Origin: an uncultured Oscillospiraceae bacterium
Lineage (GTDB): Bacteria > Bacillota > Clostridia > Oscillospirales > Ruminococcaceae
DNA: 64,000 nucleotides
Assembly (NCBI GenBank): GCA_910588145.1
Contig: CAJUPO010000009.1
Location: forward strand, 1-64,000
Direction: 5' to 3'
Shown: positions 7,765 through 16,618 of the stretch, piece after piece
Position numbering within the stretch: the first letter of the stretch is position 1
Layout of the letters: every line of letters begins with the position of its first letter
Notes under the pieces: model-generated
The model's input: only the letters and a program-made list of their open reading frames with translations
The model's database searches: none
What the model was told of the DNA's origin: nothing
Made by a program: the position numbers and the translations under genes

Positions 7765-9318
7765 ATGAAGGTAGCAATTTATTGCCGTCTTTCTGAGGAA
7801 GATAAAAACAAGTTATCTAAGGAAGATGACAGCGAAAGTATTCAAAATCAAAAATCAATGTTAATTGAATATGCCGTAAAAAAAGATTGGGAAATCTTTA
7901 ATATTTATAGTGATGACGATTATACAGGTGCTGACAGAAACCGACCGGCATTTAATCAGCTTTTAAAGGATGCGGAAAGTCATAAGTTTGATATTGTTTT
8001 GTGCAAAACGCAGTCCAGATTTACAAGAGAGCTTGAAATTGTTGAAAAGTATATACATGGATTATTTCCGATATGGAATATCCGATTTGTAAGTATAGTC
8101 GACAATGCCGACACTGAAAATAAGGGCAATAAAAAAGCCCGTCAGATAAACGGACTAATAAATGAATGGTACTTGGAAGATATGTCTGACAATATAAAAA
8201 GTGTCTTAACAAATAAAAGGCACAATGGTGTACATATCGGAGCATTTGCGTTATATGGCTATAAGAAAGACCCAAACCAAAAAGGGCATTTAATTATTGA
8301 TGAAGAAGCTTCGCAGGTAGTCAGAGAAGTTTTTACTTTGTTTTCACAAGGAATGGGAAAAAGTGCAATTGCAAGATACTTAAATGAAAAGGGAATACCA
8401 AATCCAACAGAGTACAAGCGTTTGCACGGACTTAGATATAAACAGCCGATTACAAAACAAAGTACGCTGTGGAGATATTTTGCTGTTGCAGATATGCTTG
8501 TTAATGAAATCTATATCGGAAATATGGTGCAAGGAAAATATGGAAGTATTTCATATAAAAGTAAAAAAAACAAGCCGATACCCAAAGAACAATGGATAAG
8601 GGTAGAGGGCACACATGAGCCAATAATTGATATGACTTTATGGAATACAGTACAGCAGATGATTAAGCAAAAAGCAAAACCGTTTTCTAATGGTGAGATT
8701 GGGATTTTTGCTAAAAAAGTCAAGTGTATGAATTGCGGTTATATTATGCGTTCTACAAAGTCACATGAAAGACGTTATTTAAAGTGTGCTACAAAAAACG
8801 CTTGTAAAGACGCTTGTATAGGTTCTTTTATTTCCGTTTCTGTTCTGGAGGACTACGTATTATCTGAATTAAAAAAGCTTACTGAAAAGTATCTGAATAT
8901 GGATGAACTTGAAAAGAATGTTGTTTTTAATCAGAAGCTGGAAGAGAATATTCAAAATATCGAAACACAACTAAAGGATTATCAGTCAAGAATGTGCAAT
9001 TGTTCTAATGGTATAAAAACCTTATATCTTGATAAGGTAAAGGGGATTATAACAGAAAATGATTTTATTGAATTATCAGCGGACTTGCATAAAGATAAAA
9101 GTACTTATGAAAAATTAATAAGTGAATTATCAATGCAGTTAGCGGAAATTGAACAAAGGCATAACAATATGACAAGTGATAGGGAACAACTTGAAAAATA
9201 TTTAGAATTAGAGCATTTAACACATGATATTGTCAATCAATTAATAGATTATATCAGTGTGGGAAAACGTGACCCCGAAACAAAGGAAATACCTATTGAA
9301 ATCAACTGGAAATTTTAA
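7765..9318 (+). CDS. Large serine recombinase (site-specific integrase/excisionase)
   Basis: A 517-residue large serine recombinase of the TnpX/TndX type, which cuts and rejoins att sites to integrate and excise the element. The resolvase domain starts MKVAIYCRLSEED with catalytic Ser10, followed by the Arg-rich SRFTRELE helix. A Recombinase domain follows (GKSAIARYLNEKGIPNP), then a zinc ribbon (CMNCGYIM, CATKNACKDAC) and a coiled coil near 405-485. The ATG at 7765 is chosen because GAGGTG precedes it and the family signature begins there; the frame continues upstream without an SD. The gene ends a few bases from the element boundary, as is typical. Confidence 0.95.
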   Translation: MKVAIYCRLSEEDKNKLSKEDDSESIQNQKSMLIEYAVKKDWEIFNIYSDDDYTGADRNRPAFNQLLKDAESHKFDIVLCKTQSRFTRELEIVEKYIHGLFPIWNIRFVSIVDNADTENKGNKKARQINGLINEWYLEDMSDNIKSVLTNKRHNGVHIGAFALYGYKKDPNQKGHLIIDEEASQVVREVFTLFSQGMGKSAIARYLNEKGIPNPTEYKRLHGLRYKQPITKQSTLWRYFAVADMLVNEIYIGNMVQGKYGSISYKSKKNKPIPKEQWIRVEGTHEPIIDMTLWNTVQQMIKQKAKPFSNGEIGIFAKKVKCMNCGYIMRSTKSHERRYLKCATKNACKDACIGSFISVSVLEDYVLSELKKLTEKYLNMDELEKNVVFNQKLEENIQNIETQLKDYQSRMCNCSNGIKTLYLDKVKGIITENDFIELSADLHKDKSTYEKLISELSMQLAEIEQRHNNMTSDREQLEKYLELEHLTHDIVNQLIDYISVGKRDPETKEIPIEINWKF

Positions 9319-9345
9319 TTTTTAAATGCTTATGGCGGATTGTCG
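9319..9345. other. Right attachment site region (attR) of the element
   Basis: The recombinase stops at 9318 and CotJC-coding sequence is recognisable from about 9339, so the crossover point lies here. The exact core cannot be defined because the left end is outside the window. Confidence 0.6.
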
Positions 9346-9572
9346 CAGAGCAAAAAGCACGTTCAACTTATGACAATATACTAAGACTTGCAGATGATCC
9401 TGATGTCAGGGATCCCATCAAGTTTTTAAGGGAACGTGAAATTGTTCATTTTCAGAGATTTGGCGAAGGCTTAAGAATAGTGCAGGATAATTTGAACTCA
9501 AAGAATTTTTATGCATGTAATCCGGCATTTGATAAAAACTGCGGAAAGAATTGCAGATACAGACAAAAGTAA
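9336..9572 (+). pseudogene. cotJC: cotJC 3' fragment (spore coat protein, manganese-catalase family), split by the element
   Basis: An open frame of 78 codons matches the C-terminal part of CotJC: AEQKARSTYDNILRL, then DDPDVRDPIKFLREREIVHF and QRFGEGLRI, ending in the NFYACNPAFDK tail seen in clostridial CotJC. Family members are about 190-215 residues, so only the last third is present. It has no start or SD of its own. CotJC is a mother-cell inner coat protein related to manganese catalase. The missing 5' part should lie left of the window, beyond the other end of the element. Precise excision would restore the gene. Confidence 0.85.
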
Positions 9573-9600
9573 AAGTATGGAATCAACAATGATTTATATG

Positions 9601-9632
9601 CCCATGGGTAATAATCCATGGGTATTTTATTT
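9601..9632 (+). terminator. Terminator after cotJC
   Basis: CCCATGG (9601-9607) pairs with CCATGGG (9616-9622), followed by TATTTTATTTAT. It closes the cotJ transcript. Confidence 0.6.
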
Positions 9633-9660
9633 ATAGTAGTTAAGTGTATATATAAAGAAA

Positions 9661-9681
9661 AGTCCGGCAGTGAGCCGGACT
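9661..9681 (-). terminator. Terminator after nadA
   Basis: AGTCCGGC and GCCGGACT form an 8-bp GC-rich stem with a 5-base loop. On the minus strand it is followed by TTTCTTTATA, so it ends the leftward nadA transcript. Confidence 0.75.
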
Positions 9682-9713
9682 CTAAATATAATTTATCATC
9701 TATTAGTGCTGTG

Positions 9714-10637
9714 TCAGCCGCCGAGTCTGATCATTTCGTCGATACAAACTCTTGCCTGTTTAATTTTAGAATCGCTCATTTTAATTTCGAATGCCTTGCC
9801 GTTATCAATATTCTGAAGGGTGTTATACACATCCATCAGGGTAGTGATTTTCATATCAGGACACATGATTTTTTTAGACAGATTATAAAATTCCTTATCC
9901 AGACAAGCGTATTGAAGCTGTTCGGTAATGCTGATTTCAGTACCGATTATAAATTTCTTATTGTCAGATTTTTTTGCAAAATCCAAAATACCCGATGTTG
10001 ATCCTGCATAGTCGGCAAGCTCCGTAACTTCCGGAAGGCATTCAGGGTGAACAAGAACAAGTGCGTCAGGGTGCTTGTCTTTGGCAGCTTTAATTTCATC
10101 AAGCGATACAGAGCTATGTACCGGGCAGCCGCCCCGAAGCAGTTTTATGTCCTTTTCCGGGACATTTTTCTGTACATAGCTGCCGAGATTACAGTCAGGA
10201 ATAAAAAGGATTTTATTGTTAGACATTTTCTTTACTATCTGCACTGCGGTAGATGACGTTACGCAAACATCACATACGGTTTTTAGATCAGCAGTAGTGT
10301 TGATATAAGCTACAACTGCCCTGTCAGGTTCTTCGGCTTTTATTTTGGAAATGAGTTCTGCGTCCATTTGTTCAGCCATGGGACATCCGGCTTCACTGTT
10401 AGCGAGAAAAACACGTTTTTCCGGAGAAAGCATTTTTACCGTTTCAGCCATAAAATGAACTCCGCACATAATAAATGATTTGCAGTCATGTTTTGTGGCT
10501 GCAACGCTTAGGGCATAGGAATCGCCGGTTTCATCTGCAATTTCAATGATTTCCTTAGCTTGATAGGAGTGGGCGAGAATAACTGCATTTTTTTCCTTTT
10601 TTAGCTTCAGTATTTCTTCCTGAATTTTATTTATCAT
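9714..10637 (-). CDS. nadA: Quinolinate synthase NadA
   Basis: Condenses iminoaspartate and dihydroxyacetone phosphate to quinolinate in NAD synthesis. The 307-residue protein has the family motifs AHSYQ, CGVHFMAET, HPEC and CPDMK; the Cys residues in the last three bind the [4Fe-4S] cluster. The ATG at 10637 is chosen because GGAGGA stands just before it and the family sequence begins there; a longer reading would add 28 basic residues and lacks support. The start overlaps the stop of the upstream permease gene by 11 bases, implying coupled translation. No nadB or nadC is adjacent. Confidence 0.95.
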   Translation of the reverse strand: MINKIQEEILKLKKEKNAVILAHSYQAKEIIEIADETGDSYALSVAATKHDCKSFIMCGVHFMAETVKMLSPEKRVFLANSEAGCPMAEQMDAELISKIKAEEPDRAVVAYINTTADLKTVCDVCVTSSTAVQIVKKMSNNKILFIPDCNLGSYVQKNVPEKDIKLLRGGCPVHSSVSLDEIKAAKDKHPDALVLVHPECLPEVTELADYAGSTSGILDFAKKSDNKKFIIGTEISITEQLQYACLDKEFYNLSKKIMCPDMKITTLMDVYNTLQNIDNGKAFEIKMSDSKIKQARVCIDEMIRLGG

Positions 10638-11985
10638 TTTTATCCTCCGACTTTTTAATTTCTGTCTGATTTTTATTATTAGCTGAAATTTTTTCAGCGC
10701 TGTTATCATTTGTTTTTTCACGATTTGCTGTTGTGGAGAAATCCTCGATTTTAGACGGCGGATTTCTGTAATCTATATCCTTATAGTATGCAGTTGATAC
10801 CGGAAGCTTCTTTTTGTTCAGTCGTGTATTGATTGCTTCCTTAATAATCCCGAACATGACGGCAAAGAGAGGAACAAACGCTACCATTCCTATAAAACCG
10901 AATAAACCTCCGCCGATAAGAATTGAAAATACTATCCAGAAAGTTGAAAGACCCAAGGAGTTGCCGAGAATTTTTGGTCCGAGTATGTTGCCGTCAAATT
11001 GCTGGAGCAGGAATATGAATACAATAAAGACAATGGTTTTGTGAGGATCTGTCAGAAGTATAAGGAGTCCGGTTGGTACAGCGCCTATAATAGGACCAAA
11101 AAACGGTATCATATTTGTTACTCCGATAATACAGCTTATGAGAACTGCATAAGAATTCATATGGAGAATGTTCATTCCTATAAAGGTTAGAACGCCGATT
11201 ATAAGAGAATCAACAGCTTTGCCGGATAAAAAATGTACAAATGTATAATTGAATCTTGAAGCAACAGAGAATATCTTTTTTCCAGCCTTGTCCGGAAAGA
11301 TTGCGTAAATGGCTTTGGTTGCCTGTGCTCTGAAGTTTTCCTTGCTAAAGAGAAGATAAATTGAAATGATCATTCCCATAATGCAGTTTTTAAGCCCTAT
11401 AACAAGGGACCATGTACTGTCAGTAACGCTTGCGATGATTCCGTCTTTGGCAAGAAGGTTCTCTAAAACGGGTTCATATTTGGACATCATATTTAATAAA
11501 AAGTCCTGAATATTGTCAAATTCATCGTCTATAAACGACTTTAAATCAGGGTTCTTGTCCACAAGCTTGCTGATTTTTATGGTCAAGTATGATCTGAGAT
11601 TATTAAGATAAGACGGCAGGCTTTTAAAAATATTCTCAACGCTCTTAATAAGTTCAGGTACGATTGACCCAACGAGCAGGACTATAATACCGATAAGTAT
11701 AATAAATGAAATAAGAATGCTCAGTGTTCTTGCAAGACTTCGCCGGTTCTTTTTGCGGCAGACAAGTTTACTAAGATGTTTTTCTGTAAACATCATAAGA
11801 GGGTTTAGAAGATATGCAATAATCAGTCCCCATATAATCGGAGAAAAAACGCTTATAAGCTTTTTCAGATAAGATATAAAGGTTTCATATTTGAAAACAA
11901 GGGCAACAAGAACAAGACAAATTGTAAAGACAAGTATGCAGTATGCTGCTACAGTGTTGTGTTTTGAATTGAATTTTATTTTCAT
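10627..11985 (-). CDS. AI-2E family transporter (PF01594)
   Basis: A 452-residue polytopic permease of the AI-2E/PerM/YtvI family. Family marks include PIIWGLIIAYLLNPL near residue 50 and the conserved C-terminal block IGVTNMIPFFGPIIGAVP followed by FDGNILGPKILG. About eight membrane segments can be seen, then a hydrophilic tail of some 65 residues rich in Lys, Asn and Ser. Substrates in this family are diverse and uncertain; the AI-2 name comes from E. coli TqsA. GGGAGG precedes the ATG. It is transcribed with nadA; no functional link is evident. Confidence 0.88.
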   Translation of the reverse strand: MKIKFNSKHNTVAAYCILVFTICLVLVALVFKYETFISYLKKLISVFSPIIWGLIIAYLLNPLMMFTEKHLSKLVCRKKNRRSLARTLSILISFIILIGIIVLLVGSIVPELIKSVENIFKSLPSYLNNLRSYLTIKISKLVDKNPDLKSFIDDEFDNIQDFLLNMMSKYEPVLENLLAKDGIIASVTDSTWSLVIGLKNCIMGMIISIYLLFSKENFRAQATKAIYAIFPDKAGKKIFSVASRFNYTFVHFLSGKAVDSLIIGVLTFIGMNILHMNSYAVLISCIIGVTNMIPFFGPIIGAVPTGLLILLTDPHKTIVFIVFIFLLQQFDGNILGPKILGNSLGLSTFWIVFSILIGGGLFGFIGMVAFVPLFAVMFGIIKEAINTRLNKKKLPVSTAYYKDIDYRNPPSKIEDFSTTANREKTNDNSAEKISANNKNQTEIKKSEDKNDK

Positions 11986-12116
11986 AAAAAACCTCCCTTA
12001 AAAATAAATACTAATTTAATTATACATCATTTTTATTTAAAAGGGAATAGTTTTCTTTATATTTTATAAAATAAAAGTATGATGTTAAAATATTTTTACT
12101 TATATTAAAAATAAAG

Positions 12117-12145
12117 TTGACAAATATGTTTTTATAAGGTATAAT
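12117..12145 (+). promoter_or_regulatory. Consensus sigma-A promoter of the membrane glycosyltransferase-like gene
   Basis: TTGACA (12117-12122), 17-base spacer, TATAAT (12140-12145); both boxes are perfect. The start codon is 65 bases downstream. Confidence 0.85.
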
Positions 12146-12154
12146 CAATAAGGC

Positions 12155-12181
12155 ATGTGTTCTATATGATGTAGTACACAT
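12155..12181. promoter_or_regulatory. 27-bp dyad overlapping the transcription start
   Basis: Half-sites ATGTGT-CTA-AT and AT-TAG-ACACAT are symmetric at 11 of 13 positions around 12168. The dyad begins 9 bases after the -10 box, the position of a repressor operator. Confidence 0.45.
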
Positions 12182-12209
12182 ATTACATAATAGGGGGATG
12201 CAGTAGTTA

Positions 12210-13667
12210 ATGAAGCTGATTCAATTTGTATCAAAATCTGTAAACCGTGGTTTCGGTGCAGTTTTTTTATTCGTAATTTCAGTATCTTTAATAAGATTTG
12301 CAATAAAATCTTCTCAGTATACTTCTTTTTTTATGCCGGTTTTAATTATAGCGATGGCTGCGGTTGCTGCGGGAATTTTATTTTGCCTTAACAGAGCAGA
12401 AAAATATTTAGCCGGCGCTGCTTTGTTAAATCCGTCTTTGTATAAACGGATTTTTATCGCTTTGCCTTTGATTTTGCTGACTGTTCAGATAATATTTGCC
12501 TGTTCTGTAGATTTTACTCCGAAAAATGATTTGAGTTACATCTGTTCGGCAGCAGAAAATTATCTGCGGCTCGGTCCGGAGCATATTTATGACGATCTTC
12601 CGGAATACCATCAGACTTATTTTTCGATTTACCCAAATAATCATTGTATATTTATGATAGTACTGGGACTATATAAGATTTCTTATGCTGTAACCGGAGA
12701 GATTTCCAATACGCTTCCCATAGCTTTAAATATTGCGGCTCTTAATATTGCTTTTATTCTGATGTGCATGACCGCAAGAATTATGTACAAGCCCGAAAAA
12801 GCTGTTATCTGCGCGTTGAGGGGGCTTATGTTTACCCCTTTGCTTACTTATGTATGTATTTTTTATACAGATACAATTGCTATGCCGTTTATTACCGGAG
12901 CAATTTATCTATATGTAAAATTCAGACATATAAGACCGGAAAATAACAGTATTTTAAAAAGCGCTTCTTTAATAGTCATGCTGGGATTATTGATTGCCGT
13001 AGGATATAAAATAAAGGGAAATGCTGTAATTCTGCTTTCGGCAATATTGATCGATATGATTCTTCGGCGCAGGAGAAGCATAACCGAAAAACTTTTGTAT
13101 ATCGTTATTCTTGCTGTTGTATTTGTTTTAGTTACAGCAATTATTTCAAATGCCGCATTAAAAGTACTGAATATATCACCAGAAGAGCTGGAGCTTCATA
13201 AGTTTCCTCTGGTGCACTGGATAATGATGAGTGCGGACGGACGGGGAGGTTATCAGGCTCAGGATTATTATTATACAAAATCCTTTGAGGGCTATGACGC
13301 TAAAATAAGCGCTGATTTATCACGTCTTGGAGAAAAGATAAAAAGTCAGGGGTTCTTCGGATTTATGGCACATTTGGTAAACAAGCTTGCCTATACTTGG
13401 GGGGACGGTTCTTTTATGCAGGCTTATTATAACGACTGCGGAAAGGTATTCAATGGAATCGTTATTTATATTTCTCAGATATTTCACTTTACCCTTTTGA
13501 CTAAAATGGCTGAAAGCTTTATAAAGCGGAGGAATGCACCGGTTGACGCCTGTACAGACGCATTTTTTCTGAAAATGTGTCTTGCCGGGCTTACGCTGTT
13601 TTTACTGATATGGGAAGCAAGATGCCGTTATCTGATAAACTTTTTTGCTTTGTTTGCACTTATATAA
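12210..13667 (+). CDS. Polytopic membrane protein, probable GT-C type glycosyltransferase
   Basis: A 485-residue protein with about 10-12 membrane segments. An acidic, aromatic extracellular loop after the second or third segment (PKNDLSYICSAAENYLRLG, then YHQTYFSIYPNN) resembles the first loop of lipid-phosphosugar-dependent GT-C enzymes, where an Asp is catalytic. The C-terminus ends EARCRYLINFFALFALI, close to the arginine/tyrosine motif of such families. The acceptor is unknown. GGGGG lies 13 bases before the ATG; an ATG nearer the SD hits a stop after two codons. It is a single-gene unit under its own consensus promoter. Confidence 0.6.
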   Translation: MKLIQFVSKSVNRGFGAVFLFVISVSLIRFAIKSSQYTSFFMPVLIIAMAAVAAGILFCLNRAEKYLAGAALLNPSLYKRIFIALPLILLTVQIIFACSVDFTPKNDLSYICSAAENYLRLGPEHIYDDLPEYHQTYFSIYPNNHCIFMIVLGLYKISYAVTGEISNTLPIALNIAALNIAFILMCMTARIMYKPEKAVICALRGLMFTPLLTYVCIFYTDTIAMPFITGAIYLYVKFRHIRPENNSILKSASLIVMLGLLIAVGYKIKGNAVILLSAILIDMILRRRRSITEKLLYIVILAVVFVLVTAIISNAALKVLNISPEELELHKFPLVHWIMMSADGRGGYQAQDYYYTKSFEGYDAKISADLSRLGEKIKSQGFFGFMAHLVNKLAYTWGDGSFMQAYYNDCGKVFNGIVIYISQIFHFTLLTKMAESFIKRRNAPVDACTDAFFLKMCLAGLTLFLLIWEARCRYLINFFALFALI

Positions 13668-13703
13668 TTGGCAGTTTATTTGATTAGTTAAATAAAAAAA
13701 GTC

Positions 13704-13732
13704 TTTTCTTTAAAGCTGAAATATGATATAAT
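13704..13732 (+). promoter_or_regulatory. Probable promoter upstream of the PcrA-like helicase gene
   Basis: A perfect TATAAT at 13727-13732 with a weak TTTTCT 17 bases upstream. It leaves a leader of about 125 bases before the helicase start, in which no clear structure was found. Confidence 0.45.
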
Positions 13733-13862
13733 AAATTGAGCATTTTTATTTTTATGTCCCAGAAGATGCGAAAATATGCATACCGGACAAAATATATCAT
13801 AACATATAGAATTGATATTAAAAATGACGCATTTTATTATTTTTGAATGGGGAGTATAGATA

Positions 13863-16211
13863 ATGTCTTTACAATCTTTTAATGAGCTTAAAAGAGCAGC
13901 ATTAAAGAAATATTTCGGCAGAATGAATCAGCAGCAGAGGGAAGCAGTATTTTCAGTTAACGGTCCGGTGTTGGTTTTGGCTGGAGCAGGAAGCGGAAAA
14001 ACAACGGTTATCGTAAACAGAATTGCCAATATGATAAATTTTGGCAACGCTTATTATGAAGAGGGATATGAGGGAAAAGAATCGGACGAACAGATTCTTC
14101 AGGATTACATAAACGGAGCGGAAATTTCCCTTGATATCCTTAGAGATATTATTGCATTCAGACCAATTAAGCCGTGGAATATCCTTGCAATCACATTTAC
14201 AAATAAAGCGGCCGGAGAACTTAAAGCAAGACTTTCAGCTATGCTGGAAGAGGAAGCAAATGATATTCATGCGGCAACTTTTCATTCAGCCTGTGTGAGA
14301 ATACTCAGACGTGAAATTGAAAGAATCGGATACCCAAGCAGCTTTACTATATATGACTCGGATGACAGTCAGCGTGTGGTAAAAGCTTGTATGAACGATA
14401 TCGGTGTATCAGAAAAGCAGTTTCCGCCGAAATCCGTTCTTTCGGAAATAGGATTTGCTAAGGACAGACTTCTTGAACCCGATGAATATGCAGAGGAAGC
14501 CGGTAATGATTATAGAAAGACTGTTATCAGCAAAATATACAGGGAATATCAAAAACGTCTTTTTGCTTCAAGCGCAGTTGACTTTGACGATATAATAAGA
14601 CTAACTGTAAAAATTCTTACTGAATTTCCAGACGCGCTGGAGCATTATCAGAACAGATACAAGTATATTATGGTTGATGAATATCAGGATACTAACCAGG
14701 CTCAGTTCCGTCTTGTAAGTCTGCTTTCAGCAAAGCATAATAATTTATGCGTTGTGGGCGACGATGATCAGAGTATCTATAAATTCAGAGGCGCAACTAT
14801 TGAGAATATCCTGAGCTTTGAAAACCAGTTTGCCGGAAGCAAGGTTATAAGGCTTGAACAGAATTACCGTTCTACACAGACGATACTGGACGCCGCTAAT
14901 TCGGTAATTAAGAATAATTCTGAAAGAAAAGCAAAAAGACTCTGGACAGACAGCGGAGCAGGGGATAAAATTTTCTGGTACAGGGCAAAGGACGAGCGTG
15001 ACGAGGCGGCGTTTGTTTCAACTGCTGTTCTTGAAAGCGTGAAAAACGGCGGCAGATACAGTGACTGCGCAGTACTTTACCGTATGAACGCTCAGTCAAA
15101 TTTGGTTGAACAGGCTTTTGTTAAAAGCGGAATCCCTTACAGGGTATTCGGAGGCATGAGATTCTATGACCGTAAGGAAATAAAGGACATAACATCTTAT
15201 CTTTCCTTTATAAATAACAACAACGACCTTCTGCGCTTAAAGCGTATTATTAATGAGCCAAAAAGAGGCATAGGCGACAGTACGGTATCAGTTTTAGAGG
15301 ATATTTCCTCAGATTTGGGAATTTCTCCTCTGGAGGTAATGAGAAACTGCGAAGATTATCCTATGCTTTCTAAAAAGATAAAGGCTCTTAAGGAAACGGC
15401 TGAAATGTTTGATTTTCTTGTGAAGGCTTCCGAAGCAATGCCTCTTGATGAATTTTTTGATCTGCTTATGGATAAGACAGGATACTTAAAATATATGCAG
15501 GGCTTGGGCGAAGAGGGAATAACAAGAATTGAAAACCTGAACGAACTTAAAACTACGGTAAAATCATATATGGAAGACGCTGAAGAGCCTACGCTTAACG
15601 GTTTTCTTGAGGAAATCGCTCTGTATACTGATCTGGATAAAATGGAGGCGGATTCCGATGCAGTTGTACTTATGACTGTACATTCTGCTAAGGGACTTGA
15701 ATTTACAAATGTTTTCGGAATCGGTATGGAAGACGGAATTTTTCCGAGCGGCAGGTGCTTTGACAGTGAAGAGGAGCTTGAAGAGGAAAGACGTCTTGCA
15801 TATGTTGCTATTACAAGAGCAAAGAAAAAGCTGTTTCTTTCAAGCGCTGCCCAGAGAATGATCTTTGGATCAACACAAAGAAATGTTACTTCACGTTTTA
15901 TAAAAGAAATCGATCCTGCACTTATTGAAAAGAAAGATAATACCATTATCGGAAAATCTGACAAACCGCCGATACAGGCAGTTTCGTCACAATCGCTTCA
16001 GAAGCAGATTATGCAGAATAAATTGAAAAAGTCAGGCTCGTCCGCTCAGGTTACATACTCCGCAGGCGAAAAGGTGAAGCATAATATTTTCGGAGAAGGA
16101 ACAATTCTAAGCGTTAGAAATATGGCTAATGACGCTATGCTTGAAGTTGCATTTGATAAGGTCGGAACTAAGAAAATCATGGCAAACTTTGCGAAGATAA
16201 AGAAAATATAA
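13863..16211 (+). CDS. pcrA: UvrD/PcrA-family ATP-dependent DNA helicase
   Basis: A 782-residue SF1A 3'-5' helicase for DNA repair and replication-fork upkeep. Walker A AGAGSGKT is at 40-47, motif Ia TFTNKAA at 111-117, motif II DEYQDTNQ near 269, then GDDDQSIYKFRGA and the C-terminal TVHSAKGLEF and VAITRAKKKL motifs. The C-terminus carries the PcrA Tudor-like module (GEKVKHNIFGEGTI) that binds RNA polymerase. An acidic insert of about 45 residues (60-104) separates motif I from Ia, as in several clostridial PcrA proteins. GGGGAG stands before the ATG. It is a single gene closed by a strong terminator. Confidence 0.93.
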   Translation: MSLQSFNELKRAALKKYFGRMNQQQREAVFSVNGPVLVLAGAGSGKTTVIVNRIANMINFGNAYYEEGYEGKESDEQILQDYINGAEISLDILRDIIAFRPIKPWNILAITFTNKAAGELKARLSAMLEEEANDIHAATFHSACVRILRREIERIGYPSSFTIYDSDDSQRVVKACMNDIGVSEKQFPPKSVLSEIGFAKDRLLEPDEYAEEAGNDYRKTVISKIYREYQKRLFASSAVDFDDIIRLTVKILTEFPDALEHYQNRYKYIMVDEYQDTNQAQFRLVSLLSAKHNNLCVVGDDDQSIYKFRGATIENILSFENQFAGSKVIRLEQNYRSTQTILDAANSVIKNNSERKAKRLWTDSGAGDKIFWYRAKDERDEAAFVSTAVLESVKNGGRYSDCAVLYRMNAQSNLVEQAFVKSGIPYRVFGGMRFYDRKEIKDITSYLSFINNNNDLLRLKRIINEPKRGIGDSTVSVLEDISSDLGISPLEVMRNCEDYPMLSKKIKALKETAEMFDFLVKASEAMPLDEFFDLLMDKTGYLKYMQGLGEEGITRIENLNELKTTVKSYMEDAEEPTLNGFLEEIALYTDLDKMEADSDAVVLMTVHSAKGLEFTNVFGIGMEDGIFPSGRCFDSEEELEEERRLAYVAITRAKKKLFLSSAAQRMIFGSTQRNVTSRFIKEIDPALIEKKDNTIIGKSDKPPIQAVSSQSLQKQIMQNKLKKSGSSAQVTYSAGEKVKHNIFGEGTILSVRNMANDAMLEVAFDKVGTKKIMANFAKIKKI

Positions 16212-16217
16212 AAAAAT

Positions 16218-16244
16218 GGGTGACGTTTCCGTCACCCTTTTTTT
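16218..16244 (+). terminator. Terminator after the helicase gene
   Basis: GGGTGACG (16218-16225) pairs with CGTCACCC (16230-16237) around TTTC, followed by a run of seven T. Confidence 0.92.
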
Positions 16245-16252
16245 CGGTCAGA

Positions 16253-16417
16253 TTAGCATCCGCAGCCGCAGTCATTGCATCCGCAGCCGTTGTTGTTAGC
16301 GCATCCGCAGCCGCCGCATCCGCAGCCGCTGTTGTTGTTTCCGCCGCATCCGCAGCAGCAAACGATGAGAAGTAAAATAATAATCCACCAGCAACCATTT
16401 CCGTCAAATCCACACAT
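16253..16417 (-). CDS. 54-aa Cys/Gly-rich microprotein with one hydrophobic segment
   Basis: A small gene with AAGGAG 11 bases before its ATG. The product starts MCGFDGNGCWW, continues with a hydrophobic stretch IIILLLIV, and then has a tail of GCGCGG, NNNGCGC and NDCGCGC units. About one third of the residues are Cys, and Gly and Asn fill most of the rest. The tail could bind metal (Fe-S or zinc) or form disulfides at the membrane; short Cys/Gly-rich membrane peptides occur in many Clostridia with unknown roles. The tail is coded by near-identical GCAGCCGCATCC units, so it may vary by repeat slippage. It lies convergent to the helicase gene. Confidence 0.7.
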   Translation of the reverse strand: MCGFDGNGCWWIIILLLIVCCCGCGGNNNSGCGCGGCGCANNNGCGCNDCGCGC

Positions 16418-16618
16418 AACTAAGCAACTCCTTTAAAAATAATGTATTGAACCGGAAGCTTTTGATTTGTTTCCGTTTCATAGTACATAATATGTTTGGG
16501 CAGAAAAAGTGTTACAGATTCTTAAACCTATAACGAAATATATCTTCGACATATATCGCACGGGATTTGTGGCATACTTATTATTAGTCAGAACAAACGG
16601 AGGAAAGGTGAGCTTTTA

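Larger units (their letters stand above)
1..9335. mobile_element. Integrative/mobilizable element (right part) inserted in cotJC
   Basis: The segment carries a mobility gene set: a large serine recombinase at the right end, a replication-relaxation family protein, a TraG/VirD4-like ATPase and a large stem-loop near the relaxation gene. Cargo is an M4 metalloprotease and a membrane protein. Immediately right of the recombinase an in-frame 3' fragment of cotJC begins, so the right junction lies between about 9319 and 9345. The left end and any relaxase lie outside the window. Base composition is visibly more AT-rich than the chromosome to the right. Whether the element is conjugative or only mobilizable cannot be told from this part. 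Confidence 0.8.

Noticed and set aside
16177..16413. 78-codon minus-strand frame, Ala/Thr-rich
   Set aside because: It has no SD, is low-complexity, and overlaps the 54-aa Cys/Gly frame, which has a strong SD and a sensible layout.
16440..16618. CtsR or CIRCE control site before clpC
   Set aside because: No GGTCAAA heptad repeats or CIRCE inverted repeat were found; the partial ATATAT symmetry near 16545-16560 is too weak.
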